5,749 nucleotides of DNA from Bifidobacteriaceae bacterium. Its GTDB lineage: Bacteria; Actinomycetota; Actinomycetes; Actinomycetales; WQXJ01. The stretch spans positions 1 through 5,749 of the forward strand of contig JAIRNM010000383.1 in the NCBI GenBank assembly GCA_031258055.1, given 5' to 3'. A program made the position numbers and the translations under genes. Of the stretch, positions 1 through 5,745 are shown piece by piece. The notes under the pieces were generated by a model. The model was not told where the DNA came from, made no database searches, and saw only the letters and a program-made list of their open reading frames with translations. Each line of letters begins with the position of its first letter. The stretch's first letter is position 1.

Positions 1-416
1 GGCAGAGACAGAACCAGTTCGACGGCATCGGCCGCTCCCAGCAGGGCGCCCTCCATGACTGCGGCCAAGCGGGAGCGGTCTTCTGGCTGGGCGGGGGCGG
101 ACACGGCATCGACCACCAATACGACTTTGGGCGCGTCACCTAACTGTCGAAGGGCGGCACCGACGGCCTGGCGCCAAGACTCGTGCGTGTCCGCCTGGCC
201 CAGACCGGCTACGGCCACGACCGGGGCGGCGAAATGCCCGTCCAGGGCGCGGGTGGGTAGACGCAGCAATTCGCCTGTCTCGCCCTTGAAACCAAGGCTG
301 GTCAGCAGCTCGGCTGAAGCTAAACCCGGTATTCCCTCGCCCGGGCGGGCGCCCGTTAAGACGATGGACGCGTCAAGGGAACGGATATCGGTGCTGGTTA
401 CGGTCAGATTGCTCAC
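1..416 (-). CDS. pepA: Leucyl aminopeptidase (peptidase family M17), N-terminal part, truncated by window edge
   Basis: Translating the minus strand from the GTG at 414-416 gives 138 uninterrupted codons running off the left edge. The product resembles the N-terminal macrodomain-like regulatory domain of M17 leucyl aminopeptidases: a small acidic start, LLTSLGFKGETGELLRLP near residues 38-54, the core strand APVVAVAGLG at 64-73, then a helix WRQAVGAALRQLG at 81-93 and EGALLGA at 122-128. In the family this domain precedes a C-terminal catalytic domain that binds two metal ions and releases N-terminal residues from cytoplasmic peptides. That catalytic half lies outside the window, so activity cannot be judged. 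The start is chosen because homology begins just after it and no ATG, GTG or TTG lies in frame in the 33 bp before pyrD. No good Shine-Dalgarno is visible, which fits a leaderless message. The gene is divergent from pyrD. The family call is from pattern recognition of the N-terminal domain only. Confidence 0.8.
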   Translation of the reverse strand, partial: MSNLTVTSTDIRSLDASIVLTGARPGEGIPGLASAELLTSLGFKGETGELLRLPTRALDGHFAAPVVAVAGLGQADTHESWRQAVGAALRQLGDAPKVVLVVDAVSAPAQPEDRSRLAAVMEGALLGAADAVELVLSL

Positions 417-428
417 CCTGAGATAGTA
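416..428 (-). promoter_or_regulatory. Candidate -10 element giving a leaderless pepA transcript
   Basis: The minus strand carries TACTAT at 423-428, a good match to the TAnnnT form of the -10 box. Counting the usual six bases from its end places +1 on base 416, the first base of the pepA GTG codon. No Shine-Dalgarno precedes that codon, so a leaderless mRNA, common in actinobacteria, would explain the arrangement. No convincing -35 box is seen at 16-18 bp. Confidence 0.4.
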
Positions 429-435
429 CGACAGG

Positions 436-449
436 TAGGCTGGGGGACC
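436..449 (+). promoter_or_regulatory. Candidate -10 element for pyrD
   Basis: TAGGCT at 436-441 fits TAnnnT and would start transcription near 448, two bases before the pyrD GTG at 450. The alternative is a promoter inside pepA with translation aided by the G-run at 442-446, although that run lies very close to the start codon. There is no clear -35 box at normal spacing; TTGCTC at 409-414 is about 21 bp away. Confidence 0.25.
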
Positions 450-1502
450 GTGTACCGGCTGGTTTTCAACCTGATTTTCCGGCGTCTGGACCCCGAGCGG
501 GCCCATCTGATGGCGCTTGGCTGGATCAGCCTGATGGGACGGCTGCGGCCCGCGCTGCGTCTAGTCACCCGCCTGGTCGGAGGGACGGTACCGCGCGGGC
601 GGGACGACGCCCGTACAGTTGAGCTGTTTGGGCGGCGTCTGGCCGGGCCGCTGGGCTTGGCGGCGGGCTTCGACAAGGAAGCCGCGGCTGTGCCGGGCCT
701 GACCGCCCTCGGGTTCAGCTTTGTCGAAATCGGCACCGTGACGCGGTTCCCCCAGCCCGGCAACCCGCGCCCACGGCTTTGGCGGCTGGTTGACCAGCGC
801 GCTCTCCGTAATGCGATGGGCTTCAACAACGCCGGTTCGGCCGCGATCGCGCGGTCTTTGCGGCAGCTCAGGAAAACCCCAGGCGGCTGGGAGTACGTCG
901 TGGGAGTGAACATTGGCAAGTCTAAGGTGACTGATCCAGCCGACGCCCCGGAGGACTACCTGGTGTCCGCTCGGCGGCTGGCCCGCTACGCTGACTACCT
1001 AGTCGTCAATGTGTCATCACCGAACACGCCCGGACTGCGTGATTTGCAGGCCGTCGACGCTCTGCGGCCCATCCTCAAGGCCGCCCGCCGGGGTGCCGCC
1101 CAGTCTCTGGCCAAGGCCAACCGCGCGCCCGACCTGCCGCTGCTGGTCAAGATCGCGCCCGATCTGCCTGACTCAGCCGTCGATGCCGTCGCCGACCTAG
1201 TCACCGAGTTGGATTTGGCTGGCGTCGTGGCGGTGAATACGACCACCGCCCATCATTTGGGAGCGGGCGGCCTGTCCGGGCCACCGCTGCGTGCCCGCGG
1301 ACTGGCGGTGGTTGAGCGGCTGCGGGAGCGGCTCGGACCGGGTAAGACCGTGATCGGTGTGGGTGGAATTTCCTGCGCCGGGGACATAGCCGCCTACTTA
1401 GCGGCGGGCGCGAACGCCGTCCAGGCCTACACCGCCTTCATCTACGAGGGTCCCTTCTGGCCCGCCCGCGTCCAGCGCCATTGGCACTCAGCCAGACCGT
1501 AG
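450..1502 (+). CDS. pyrD: Dihydroorotate dehydrogenase (quinone), class 2
   Basis: This 350-residue FMN enzyme oxidises dihydroorotate to orotate in de novo pyrimidine synthesis and passes electrons to membrane quinone. Class 2 identity is shown by the N-terminal amphipathic helix segment (residues 1-30, with LDPERAH), which forms the quinone and membrane site and is absent from class 1. Signatures follow in order: GLAAGFDKE at 69-77, FVEIGTVT at 91-98, PQPGNPRPRL at 101-110, NAMGFNNAG at 121-129, GVNIGKSK at 152-159 and NVSSPNTPGLR at 187-197. The second Ser of the last motif (190) corresponds to the class 2 catalytic base. LVKIAPDL at 232-239 supplies the FMN Lys (234), NTTTAH at 263-268 the orotate-site Asn, and GVGGI at 303-307 the phosphate-binding turn. 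Length is normal for the family and all key residues are present. The GTG start is kept because the conserved helix begins directly after it. The next Met, residue 21, would delete most of the helix. Confidence 0.97.
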   Translation: MYRLVFNLIFRRLDPERAHLMALGWISLMGRLRPALRLVTRLVGGTVPRGRDDARTVELFGRRLAGPLGLAAGFDKEAAAVPGLTALGFSFVEIGTVTRFPQPGNPRPRLWRLVDQRALRNAMGFNNAGSAAIARSLRQLRKTPGGWEYVVGVNIGKSKVTDPADAPEDYLVSARRLARYADYLVVNVSSPNTPGLRDLQAVDALRPILKAARRGAAQSLAKANRAPDLPLLVKIAPDLPDSAVDAVADLVTELDLAGVVAVNTTTAHHLGAGGLSGPPLRARGLAVVERLRERLGPGKTVIGVGGISCAGDIAAYLAAGANAVQAYTAFIYEGPFWPARVQRHWHSARP

Positions 1503-1527
1503 ACCCGAGGCGGATCGCGCCGCTTAA

Positions 1528-1560
1528 GTCATCCTGCGCGAACCAACCCCGTGTCATCCT
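1528..1560 (+). repeat. Short direct repeat GTCATCCT x2, with inverted partner downstream
   Basis: GTCATCCT occurs at 1528-1535 and 1553-1560, start to start 25 bp apart, in the gap after pyrD. The complement of its core, GGATGA, occurs at 1589-1594, so the second copy can pair with it around a GC-rich inner stem. Repeated arms of this kind are typical of dispersed extragenic palindromic elements, but whether it recurs elsewhere in the genome cannot be seen here. Confidence 0.45.
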
Positions 1561-1594
1561 CGTATGAGGGGCCCCTCCACGGCCCCTGGGATGA
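1554..1594 (+). terminator. Hairpin downstream of pyrD, candidate terminator
   Basis: The outer arms TCATCC (1554-1559) and GGATGA (1589-1594) enclose an inner stem AGGGGCC (1567-1573) pairing with GGCCCCT (1581-1587) over a 7-base loop. A 12-bp perfect palindrome, GAGGGGCCCCTC at 1566-1577, offers an alternative fold. The hairpin starts about 50 bases after the pyrD stop. There is no U-tract, so it would be a weak intrinsic terminator, or an extragenic palindrome. Confidence 0.4.
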
Positions 1595-1598
1595 TCGG

Positions 1599-1629
1599 GT
1601 GAGCCACCGAGTATGTCCCTGTGGCTCAC
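1599..1629 (-). terminator. Hairpin after the kinase gene, candidate terminator
   Basis: GTGAGCCAC at 1599-1607 and GTGGCTCAC at 1621-1629 form a perfect 9-bp stem with a 13-base loop. On the minus strand the stem begins 10 bases after the kinase stop codon, the expected place for its terminator. No T-run follows on either strand, which is not unusual in high-GC Gram-positives. It may also act on read-through from pyrD. Confidence 0.5.
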
Positions 1630-1639
1630 GGGCTGGTGG

Positions 1640-3517
1640 TTAATCAGCGACTGGAGTGGCTTTGGGCTCGAAGCGGTGGTCATCGGTGCCGTCGGTTCGG
1701 ACCATCCAGGTCGCACTGTCATCGTCTTCGTTGCGGTAGAACACCCAGTCGCCAGCCACGCAGAACTTGCCCGCCTTGTTCTGAGTCAACACTGTTTCCT
1801 GGCCGCCTTCGGGTGGGACACGCACCAACTCGTCCAGGAAATTGCGGTAGAAAAGGTGTTCCGCAGTCCGAAGTGGTGTGTAGGCAAGCGGCGTGGTCAC
1901 TCGCCGGGCTTCGGAGCCGTCCAAATTCGCCATCCAAAGTGATCCGACCTCGGTCGATCCCTCGGTGAAGTACAGGTGGGTGTCGTAGGCCGACAGCCAA
2001 AACACGTTAGTGTCGTAGATCATTTTCGCGGCGCCGGTTTCCAAGTTCATCCGGTAGAGCCGGCCGCCGTCGTTCTCATTCGCGAAGTAGAAATAGCCTT
2101 GGTAGACCAGGAAAATCGAGGCCGTCTCAGACGTGATTTGCCGCTCATTCGACCCCTCCGCGTTACTGACGAACAGCTCCGTTCTTGGTCCGTCCCAAAT
2201 GTTCGCCATATACAACTGTTCGTCCTCGATGTAGACCCACCAGGGGTCGTCTTCGATCAAGGGGGAGTACTCATCGGTTACCGGGTCGTAACGCGTGTAT
2301 CCGCTATCAGGAGAGGAGTAGTAGAGCTTGCCCCGCCAGAAATTCAGAGCGCGTGGGTCCTTCGCCGTTATCAGCAGTCCACGCTCAGTACCGTCCGGAT
2401 TTAGTTCGTAGATGGCGTCGCTCGTTGCGAGGTAGATCACGCCGTCGCCTTCCACCGCTATGCCGCCGTTGGAGATGTTTCCGCTCAGGTTTCCGACTAG
2501 CTCGGAGTCGAATAGAGCCGGTCCGCTGGCCACGCCCTGGGACGCCTCGTCAGTCGGGTCTGGCGAGCCAGCACTGGTTCGCTCGATTTGCGGCGCAGCG
2601 CCAGACTTAGGACCACCAGCGGCGCCATCGGCCCAGTTGAAGCGCCAGAGGCCGATCGCGGCCAGCATCACGACGACCACCGCGCCCGCGATTACCCCGA
2701 CCCGCCGCAGCCGCCGCGTCTTTACCGAATCGATTCGTTTCACAACCTCCTGGACATTTTGGAAACGGCGCTTCGGGTCCATGTCGATGCAGCGCTCAAT
2801 CAAACCCCGCAACTGCGGGTCTTTGATTCGACGGTCCAGGTCGCGGCGATCGGGCTCTCCGGTCACCAAGTAAATCAAGACCATTCCGAGGGCGTGGATG
2901 TCGGTTTGGGGCGAGGACTGGGCGTAGCCCCATTGTTCCGGCGGGGCGTAAGGGAACGTCCCGGCGTAATGGGTGTCTGAGTCCGACCCCTTCTTGTAGA
3001 CGCGGGCTATTCCAAAATCGGTCAGCCCCAGCGTGCCGTCCGGGCGGACAATAATGTTTTCCGGTTTGACATCGCGGTGGATCACGGGCGGGTTCTGCGA
3101 ATGGAGATAGCCCAGCAAGCCGCATAGCTGGCGGCACAAATCGTAGATTTGTGGCGTAGACATCGCGATCCCGGCGACGGCCCGGTCCAGTGGGTCGCCC
3201 TCGAAATACTGCCGCGCCAAGTAACTCCAACCGGCATGCACATAATGCCCGTAGGTCTTTGGTATGCCGGGATGATTCAAACGCAGAAGGATGCCGTATT
3301 CCGGGTCGGCGGTCATGTCTTTGGACAGGCGCAGAACCCGCAGGATCGCTTTGCCGCCGGTGCGTCGATCAGTCACCAGGTAGACGCGCCGGTCGGGCGA
3401 ATCCTTCAGGCAACTGTCAGGACGGTAGAGGTCCGCCACTTCATTCGGCCAGAACTCGGTCGCCGAGTGTAAGAGCGACTGGCGGTACTGACCGAGGAAA
3501 GCGTTGACGTCGTCCAC
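1640..3517 (-). CDS. Membrane receptor Ser/Thr protein kinase with extracytoplasmic beta-propeller (DUF5050-like)
   Basis: This 625-residue protein has a kinase domain at about 27-265, a basic stop (KTRRLRR, 266-272), one membrane helix (273-291), a Gly/Ala/Ser/Pro linker (about 297-335) and a C-terminal repeat domain (340-620). Catalytic-loop HRDVKPEN is at 147-154, DFG at 167-169 and APPE at 191-194. Two ATP-site features depart from canon: the nucleotide loop (about 37-47) has no glycine, and the beta-3 motif reads AILR at 57-60, putting Arg where VAIK has Lys. The C-terminal part holds seven repeats of 37-41 residues, each with an aromatic strand such as KLYY, YFYF or HLYF (near 360, 397, 434, 475, 514, 554 and 591) and often a later NxDG-type turn. 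This pattern resembles DUF5050/YWTD-like propellers. Known parallel: mycobacterial PknD joins a kinase to an NHL propeller. Inferred role: sensing an envelope ligand and signalling to the cytoplasm. The GTG start follows a strong Shine-Dalgarno. An open frame extends 86 codons upstream, but it is low complexity and overlaps the glycosyltransferase gene. Activity and substrates are unknown. Confidence 0.9.
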   Translation of the reverse strand: MDDVNAFLGQYRQSLLHSATEFWPNEVADLYRPDSCLKDSPDRRVYLVTDRRTGGKAILRVLRLSKDMTADPEYGILLRLNHPGIPKTYGHYVHAGWSYLARQYFEGDPLDRAVAGIAMSTPQIYDLCRQLCGLLGYLHSQNPPVIHRDVKPENIIVRPDGTLGLTDFGIARVYKKGSDSDTHYAGTFPYAPPEQWGYAQSSPQTDIHALGMVLIYLVTGEPDRRDLDRRIKDPQLRGLIERCIDMDPKRRFQNVQEVVKRIDSVKTRRLRRVGVIAGAVVVVMLAAIGLWRFNWADGAAGGPKSGAAPQIERTSAGSPDPTDEASQGVASGPALFDSELVGNLSGNISNGGIAVEGDGVIYLATSDAIYELNPDGTERGLLITAKDPRALNFWRGKLYYSSPDSGYTRYDPVTDEYSPLIEDDPWWVYIEDEQLYMANIWDGPRTELFVSNAEGSNERQITSETASIFLVYQGYFYFANENDGGRLYRMNLETGAAKMIYDTNVFWLSAYDTHLYFTEGSTEVGSLWMANLDGSEARRVTTPLAYTPLRTAEHLFYRNFLDELVRVPPEGGQETVLTQNKAGKFCVAGDWVFYRNEDDDSATWMVRTDGTDDHRFEPKATPVAD

Positions 3518-3523
3518 GATCCG

Positions 3524-3530
3524 TCCTTCC
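3524..3530 (-). promoter_or_regulatory. Shine-Dalgarno that fixes the kinase start
   Basis: GGAAGGA on the minus strand ends six bases before the GTG at 3515-3517. This strong, well-spaced site decides the start over in-frame codons upstream, which would add an 86-residue Arg/Ala/Pro-rich tail that is out of frame with, and overlaps, the glycosyltransferase 3' end. Confidence 0.75.
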
Positions 3531-3560
3531 GCTGGTTGAGGCCACCTTTGGTCTCCGCCC

Positions 3561-3588
3561 ACTCTAGCGGCAACAGGCCCAGGAGCAA
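3561..3588 (-). promoter_or_regulatory. Candidate promoter for the kinase gene
   Basis: TTGCTC (3583-3588) and TAGAGT (3561-3566) on the minus strand form -35-like and -10-like boxes with a 16-bp spacer. They predict a start near 3554 and a leader of about 37 bases carrying the Shine-Dalgarno. The site lies in the 158-bp gap after the glycosyltransferase, so the kinase could be transcribed on its own. I see no strong hairpin in this gap, so read-through from upstream is also possible. Confidence 0.4.
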
Positions 3589-3675
3589 GGATGCGGCCCG
3601 CGCTGCCCTTCAAACCCGCCCGGCGCCTGCCTTTAGCATTGGCGGATTCCACGGCGGGCAACGTTCTTGGCGGGC

Positions 3676-5745
3676 TCAACGCGAGCGCGAGACGAGGGAA
3701 GGGGCGAGCGACGGCATCGGCGGCCAAGGAACCGGTAGGAGACGAGCCGAGCGGGCGCGGCCGTCGGGAAGCCAACGGGCGAACAGTTGGGGGGTGAGCA
3801 CCACCGGCGCGATGACATGGCCAGCCACGAAGGCGACCAGTAAGGGCCGGATGATGTGTGGCGGCTGGTCCCGTAGGACTGAGACGCAGCCCAACGCGAT
3901 TGCTAGGTAGATCACCAGGGCGGGCCAGTTGCGGCGGGCGTAACGGCGCAGCAGCGTCAATCCGGCACTAAACGAATGCTCAAGGCGGTCCACGCTAGTG
4001 GCGTTGAAGGGTTCATAAGTGCCACGAAGCCGGTCCGCTATAAAGGCGACCAGGCCACTGGCCATTGAATAGGCGTGCCCAACGAAGCTGAGCGCGTTCA
4101 GGGCGAAGAAGGCAAAAGCTTGGCCACTGCCCTTGAACCCGAGCGAAGGGCCGAGGGCGCGGACTTGGATCACCGGCAAGACGAGGAAGATCACAGTGTT
4201 CACCACCAAGCCGGCGAAGAGGTAGTAGAGCTGATGAAGGGCCAGAACCAGCAGGACCAGGGGCAGGGCGGCGGCCAGATTCAGGTAGGAAAAATAGTGG
4301 ATGATGAGGTCAACCCGGATAGGCCAGGCGAGCTGGCGGCGGCGCATCAACACCACTTCGCTCATGCCGTAGCAGTAGCGCGTCTGCTTGCCGGTCTCCT
4401 CCGTGAAACCAGCGCAGACCTGTTCGGTGAAATCCAGGCCCGGGAAGGCGATGTACTTGCCGTGCCACCCAGCGTCATATCCGGCCAGGGCGGTGGCGTA
4501 ATCCTCGGAGACCTTGTTCGTTGGCCAGCCGCCGATCGACTCAAGGAAGTCCCGGCGAATAAACAGCGAATGCCCCATCATGTGTACCTGCAAGCCTTGG
4601 AGAGCTTTTCCGGCGACCGCCACCTGGTAGATCAGGCCCGTGAAACGGGCTTGTAACCAGGTGAAATAGTTCTCATGCGGGTTCGCGGCGACAGTCTGGT
4701 GTTGTGTGAAGGCAAGCGAGCGATCAGCCGCGAACTCGGGTGTGGTGGCGCTGAGCACCCCCGGAGCGATCCCTGAGTCCTTGTCCAGTTGGCAGATCAG
4801 TTCGTGGACCACGATCTCGCCTTCGGCGTAGCCGCCCGCGAAAGGACCACCGGGGCTGAAGAGTTGTTCAGCGCTGGCGCCGCTGGCCAAATGCCAAGCC
4901 ACCGCGTTGGTGTAGTTCAGATTGCCAGCCTTCTTGAATTTTCCTGGTCGTCCTGCCAGCGGCCGGGCGACGAAGGCGATCCCTTGACGCCGGTAGAAAG
5001 CCAGGCGCTGAGCCGCCAGTTTGACCGCTGAGCGGTCGGTCGGCTGATCGCTGAGCGGGTCGGCCAATTGCACGGTCGGTTGGCCGCTCAGCGAACCCGC
5101 CCCTGTCAGAGAGCATGTGCCCGTTACCGCACCGGCACCGGCACCGGCACCGACGAGCGAACCCGCCCGTGTCGGCGCCCCAGCGGTGGCCAGCACCCGC
5201 TCAATCCCAGCCGCGGTCACCGCCCCGCCCAACCATTTGGCTAAACCATCGTCCGCGACCAGCAGGTTAGCCGGCTGCCCGGTTGTGCGCTGATATTCAG
5301 CAACCGCTTGCTGGGCGCCGCGAATAGTCGCGAACAGGACTTCGTTCGCTTCAGTGTGGACGGCCACGCACACCGTGACTGGCCGGTATTCGGCGGCGCT
5401 TCGCACTCGGCGGGGCACATTGGCGAAGAAGGCGGTGTTGAGACGCAGTTCGCCGCTGACCGCGGCGCGAACCTCCGCTTGCAGGCCCCACAGCGTCACA
5501 ACCAGAAAATGGAGCGGATAGAGGAAGAACAGGCAGGAGATGAGGATGAGAACGGCTCTGAACACGGTCGGTCCCCAAAGCGACAGCACTATGGCATGGG
5601 CGGTTAGATCGCAGACAATGGCGAGAGCGGCCAGCTCGCCCGCATGGCCGGACTGCCCTAGGCGCAAACGCCGAAAGTAGTCATCGACCAGGTGCCGCAA
5701 AATGGCGCTCCCTGCCGTGAAGTACAGAGCCAGGCCACTGATCAT
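3676..5745 (-). CDS. Multi-spanning membrane glycosyltransferase, family 2 (cellulose-synthase-like)
   Basis: There are 689 residues from the ATG at 5743-5745; the frame stays open to the window edge, so the true start may lie upstream. Likely membrane segments are 38-58 and 61-88 before the catalytic domain, and about 480-528 (two), 544-570, 607-624 and 631-655 after it. The cytoplasmic GT-A-like domain shows processive GT2 landmarks in order: LLVADDG at 161-167, KKAGNLNYT at 271-279, the DxD-like LDKDSG at 320-325, GHSLFIRRD at 391-399, GGW at 405-407, VSEDY at 412-416 (the TED/SED position) and KQTRY at 453-457, where QxxRW-type synthases have their final motif. The divergence (Lys for Gln, Tyr for Trp) means the product cannot be read from motifs. 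An insert of roughly 50 residues (about 190-245), rich in Gly/Ala/Ser and built of repeats, lies between the DDG and KAGNLN motifs. The family would transfer sugar from a nucleotide sugar to a growing or lipid-linked glycan at the membrane. Sugar and product are unknown. The tail (671-689) is proline-rich. Confidence 0.85.
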   Translation of the reverse strand: MISGLALYFTAGSAILRHLVDDYFRRLRLGQSGHAGELAALAIVCDLTAHAIVLSLWGPTVFRAVLILISCLFFLYPLHFLVVTLWGLQAEVRAAVSGELRLNTAFFANVPRRVRSAAEYRPVTVCVAVHTEANEVLFATIRGAQQAVAEYQRTTGQPANLLVADDGLAKWLGGAVTAAGIERVLATAGAPTRAGSLVGAGAGAGAVTGTCSLTGAGSLSGQPTVQLADPLSDQPTDRSAVKLAAQRLAFYRRQGIAFVARPLAGRPGKFKKAGNLNYTNAVAWHLASGASAEQLFSPGGPFAGGYAEGEIVVHELICQLDKDSGIAPGVLSATTPEFAADRSLAFTQHQTVAANPHENYFTWLQARFTGLIYQVAVAGKALQGLQVHMMGHSLFIRRDFLESIGGWPTNKVSEDYATALAGYDAGWHGKYIAFPGLDFTEQVCAGFTEETGKQTRYCYGMSEVVLMRRRQLAWPIRVDLIIHYFSYLNLAAALPLVLLVLALHQLYYLFAGLVVNTVIFLVLPVIQVRALGPSLGFKGSGQAFAFFALNALSFVGHAYSMASGLVAFIADRLRGTYEPFNATSVDRLEHSFSAGLTLLRRYARRNWPALVIYLAIALGCVSVLRDQPPHIIRPLLVAFVAGHVIAPVVLTPQLFARWLPDGRARSARLLPVPWPPMPSLAPSLVSRSR
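5011..5178 (-). repeat. Repeat-built insert within the glycosyltransferase gene
   Basis: This stretch encodes residues about 190-245 and is made of short repeats. At protein level these are AGSLVG / AGSLSG and LSGQPT / LSDQPT, the latter 12 residues apart. At DNA level there is a 17-bp direct repeat with one mismatch (5091-5107 and 5157-5173, 66 bp apart and so in frame), a 15-bp palindrome at 5023-5037 (7-bp arms around a central G), and a 10-bp inverted repeat CGCTGAGCGG (5049-5058) with CCGCTCAGCG (5084-5093). The segment is probably a flexible loop rather than part of the catalytic fold. Confidence 0.7.
5129..5152 (-). repeat. Hexanucleotide microsatellite (GCACCG)x4
   Basis: Four perfect tandem copies of GCACCG (plus-strand reading) encode an alternating Gly-Ala run at about residues 198-206 of the glycosyltransferase. 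Gain or loss of a unit changes the protein by two residues without a frameshift, so length variation would be tolerated. Confidence 0.85.

Noticed and set aside
55..426. Open frame of 123 codons on the plus strand
   Set aside because: It is antisense to the M17 aminopeptidase N-terminal domain, which matches a known family on the minus strand; this product is Arg/Ser/Thr-rich with no recognisable fold.
413..919. 168-codon minus-strand frame opposite pyrD
   Set aside because: It is a shadow of strongly conserved pyrD sequence with Arg/Ser/Pro-rich content typical of high-GC antisense frames.
1613..1968. Two overlapping plus-strand frames opposite the propeller end
   Set aside because: They are antisense to the repeat domain, have no convincing ribosome site, and overlap each other in different frames.
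3518..3675. A terminator or small gene in the gap between glycosyltransferase and kinase
   Set aside because: No strong inverted repeat with a T-run and no well-supported short frame; only a promoter-like pair and the kinase ribosome site were found.
3518..3775. N-terminal extension of the kinase to an upstream start at 3775
   Set aside because: The added 86 residues are low complexity and overlap the glycosyltransferase 3' end; a strong Shine-Dalgarno marks the GTG at 3517.
4075..4656. 193-codon plus-strand frame
   Set aside because: It is antisense to the conserved glycosyltransferase catalytic and membrane region; its Glu/Gln/Gly-rich product is what reverse-reading that region gives.
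5011..5178. CRISPR-like array
   Set aside because: Repeats are short, unequal, differently spaced and part of an intact reading frame; there are no regular spacers.
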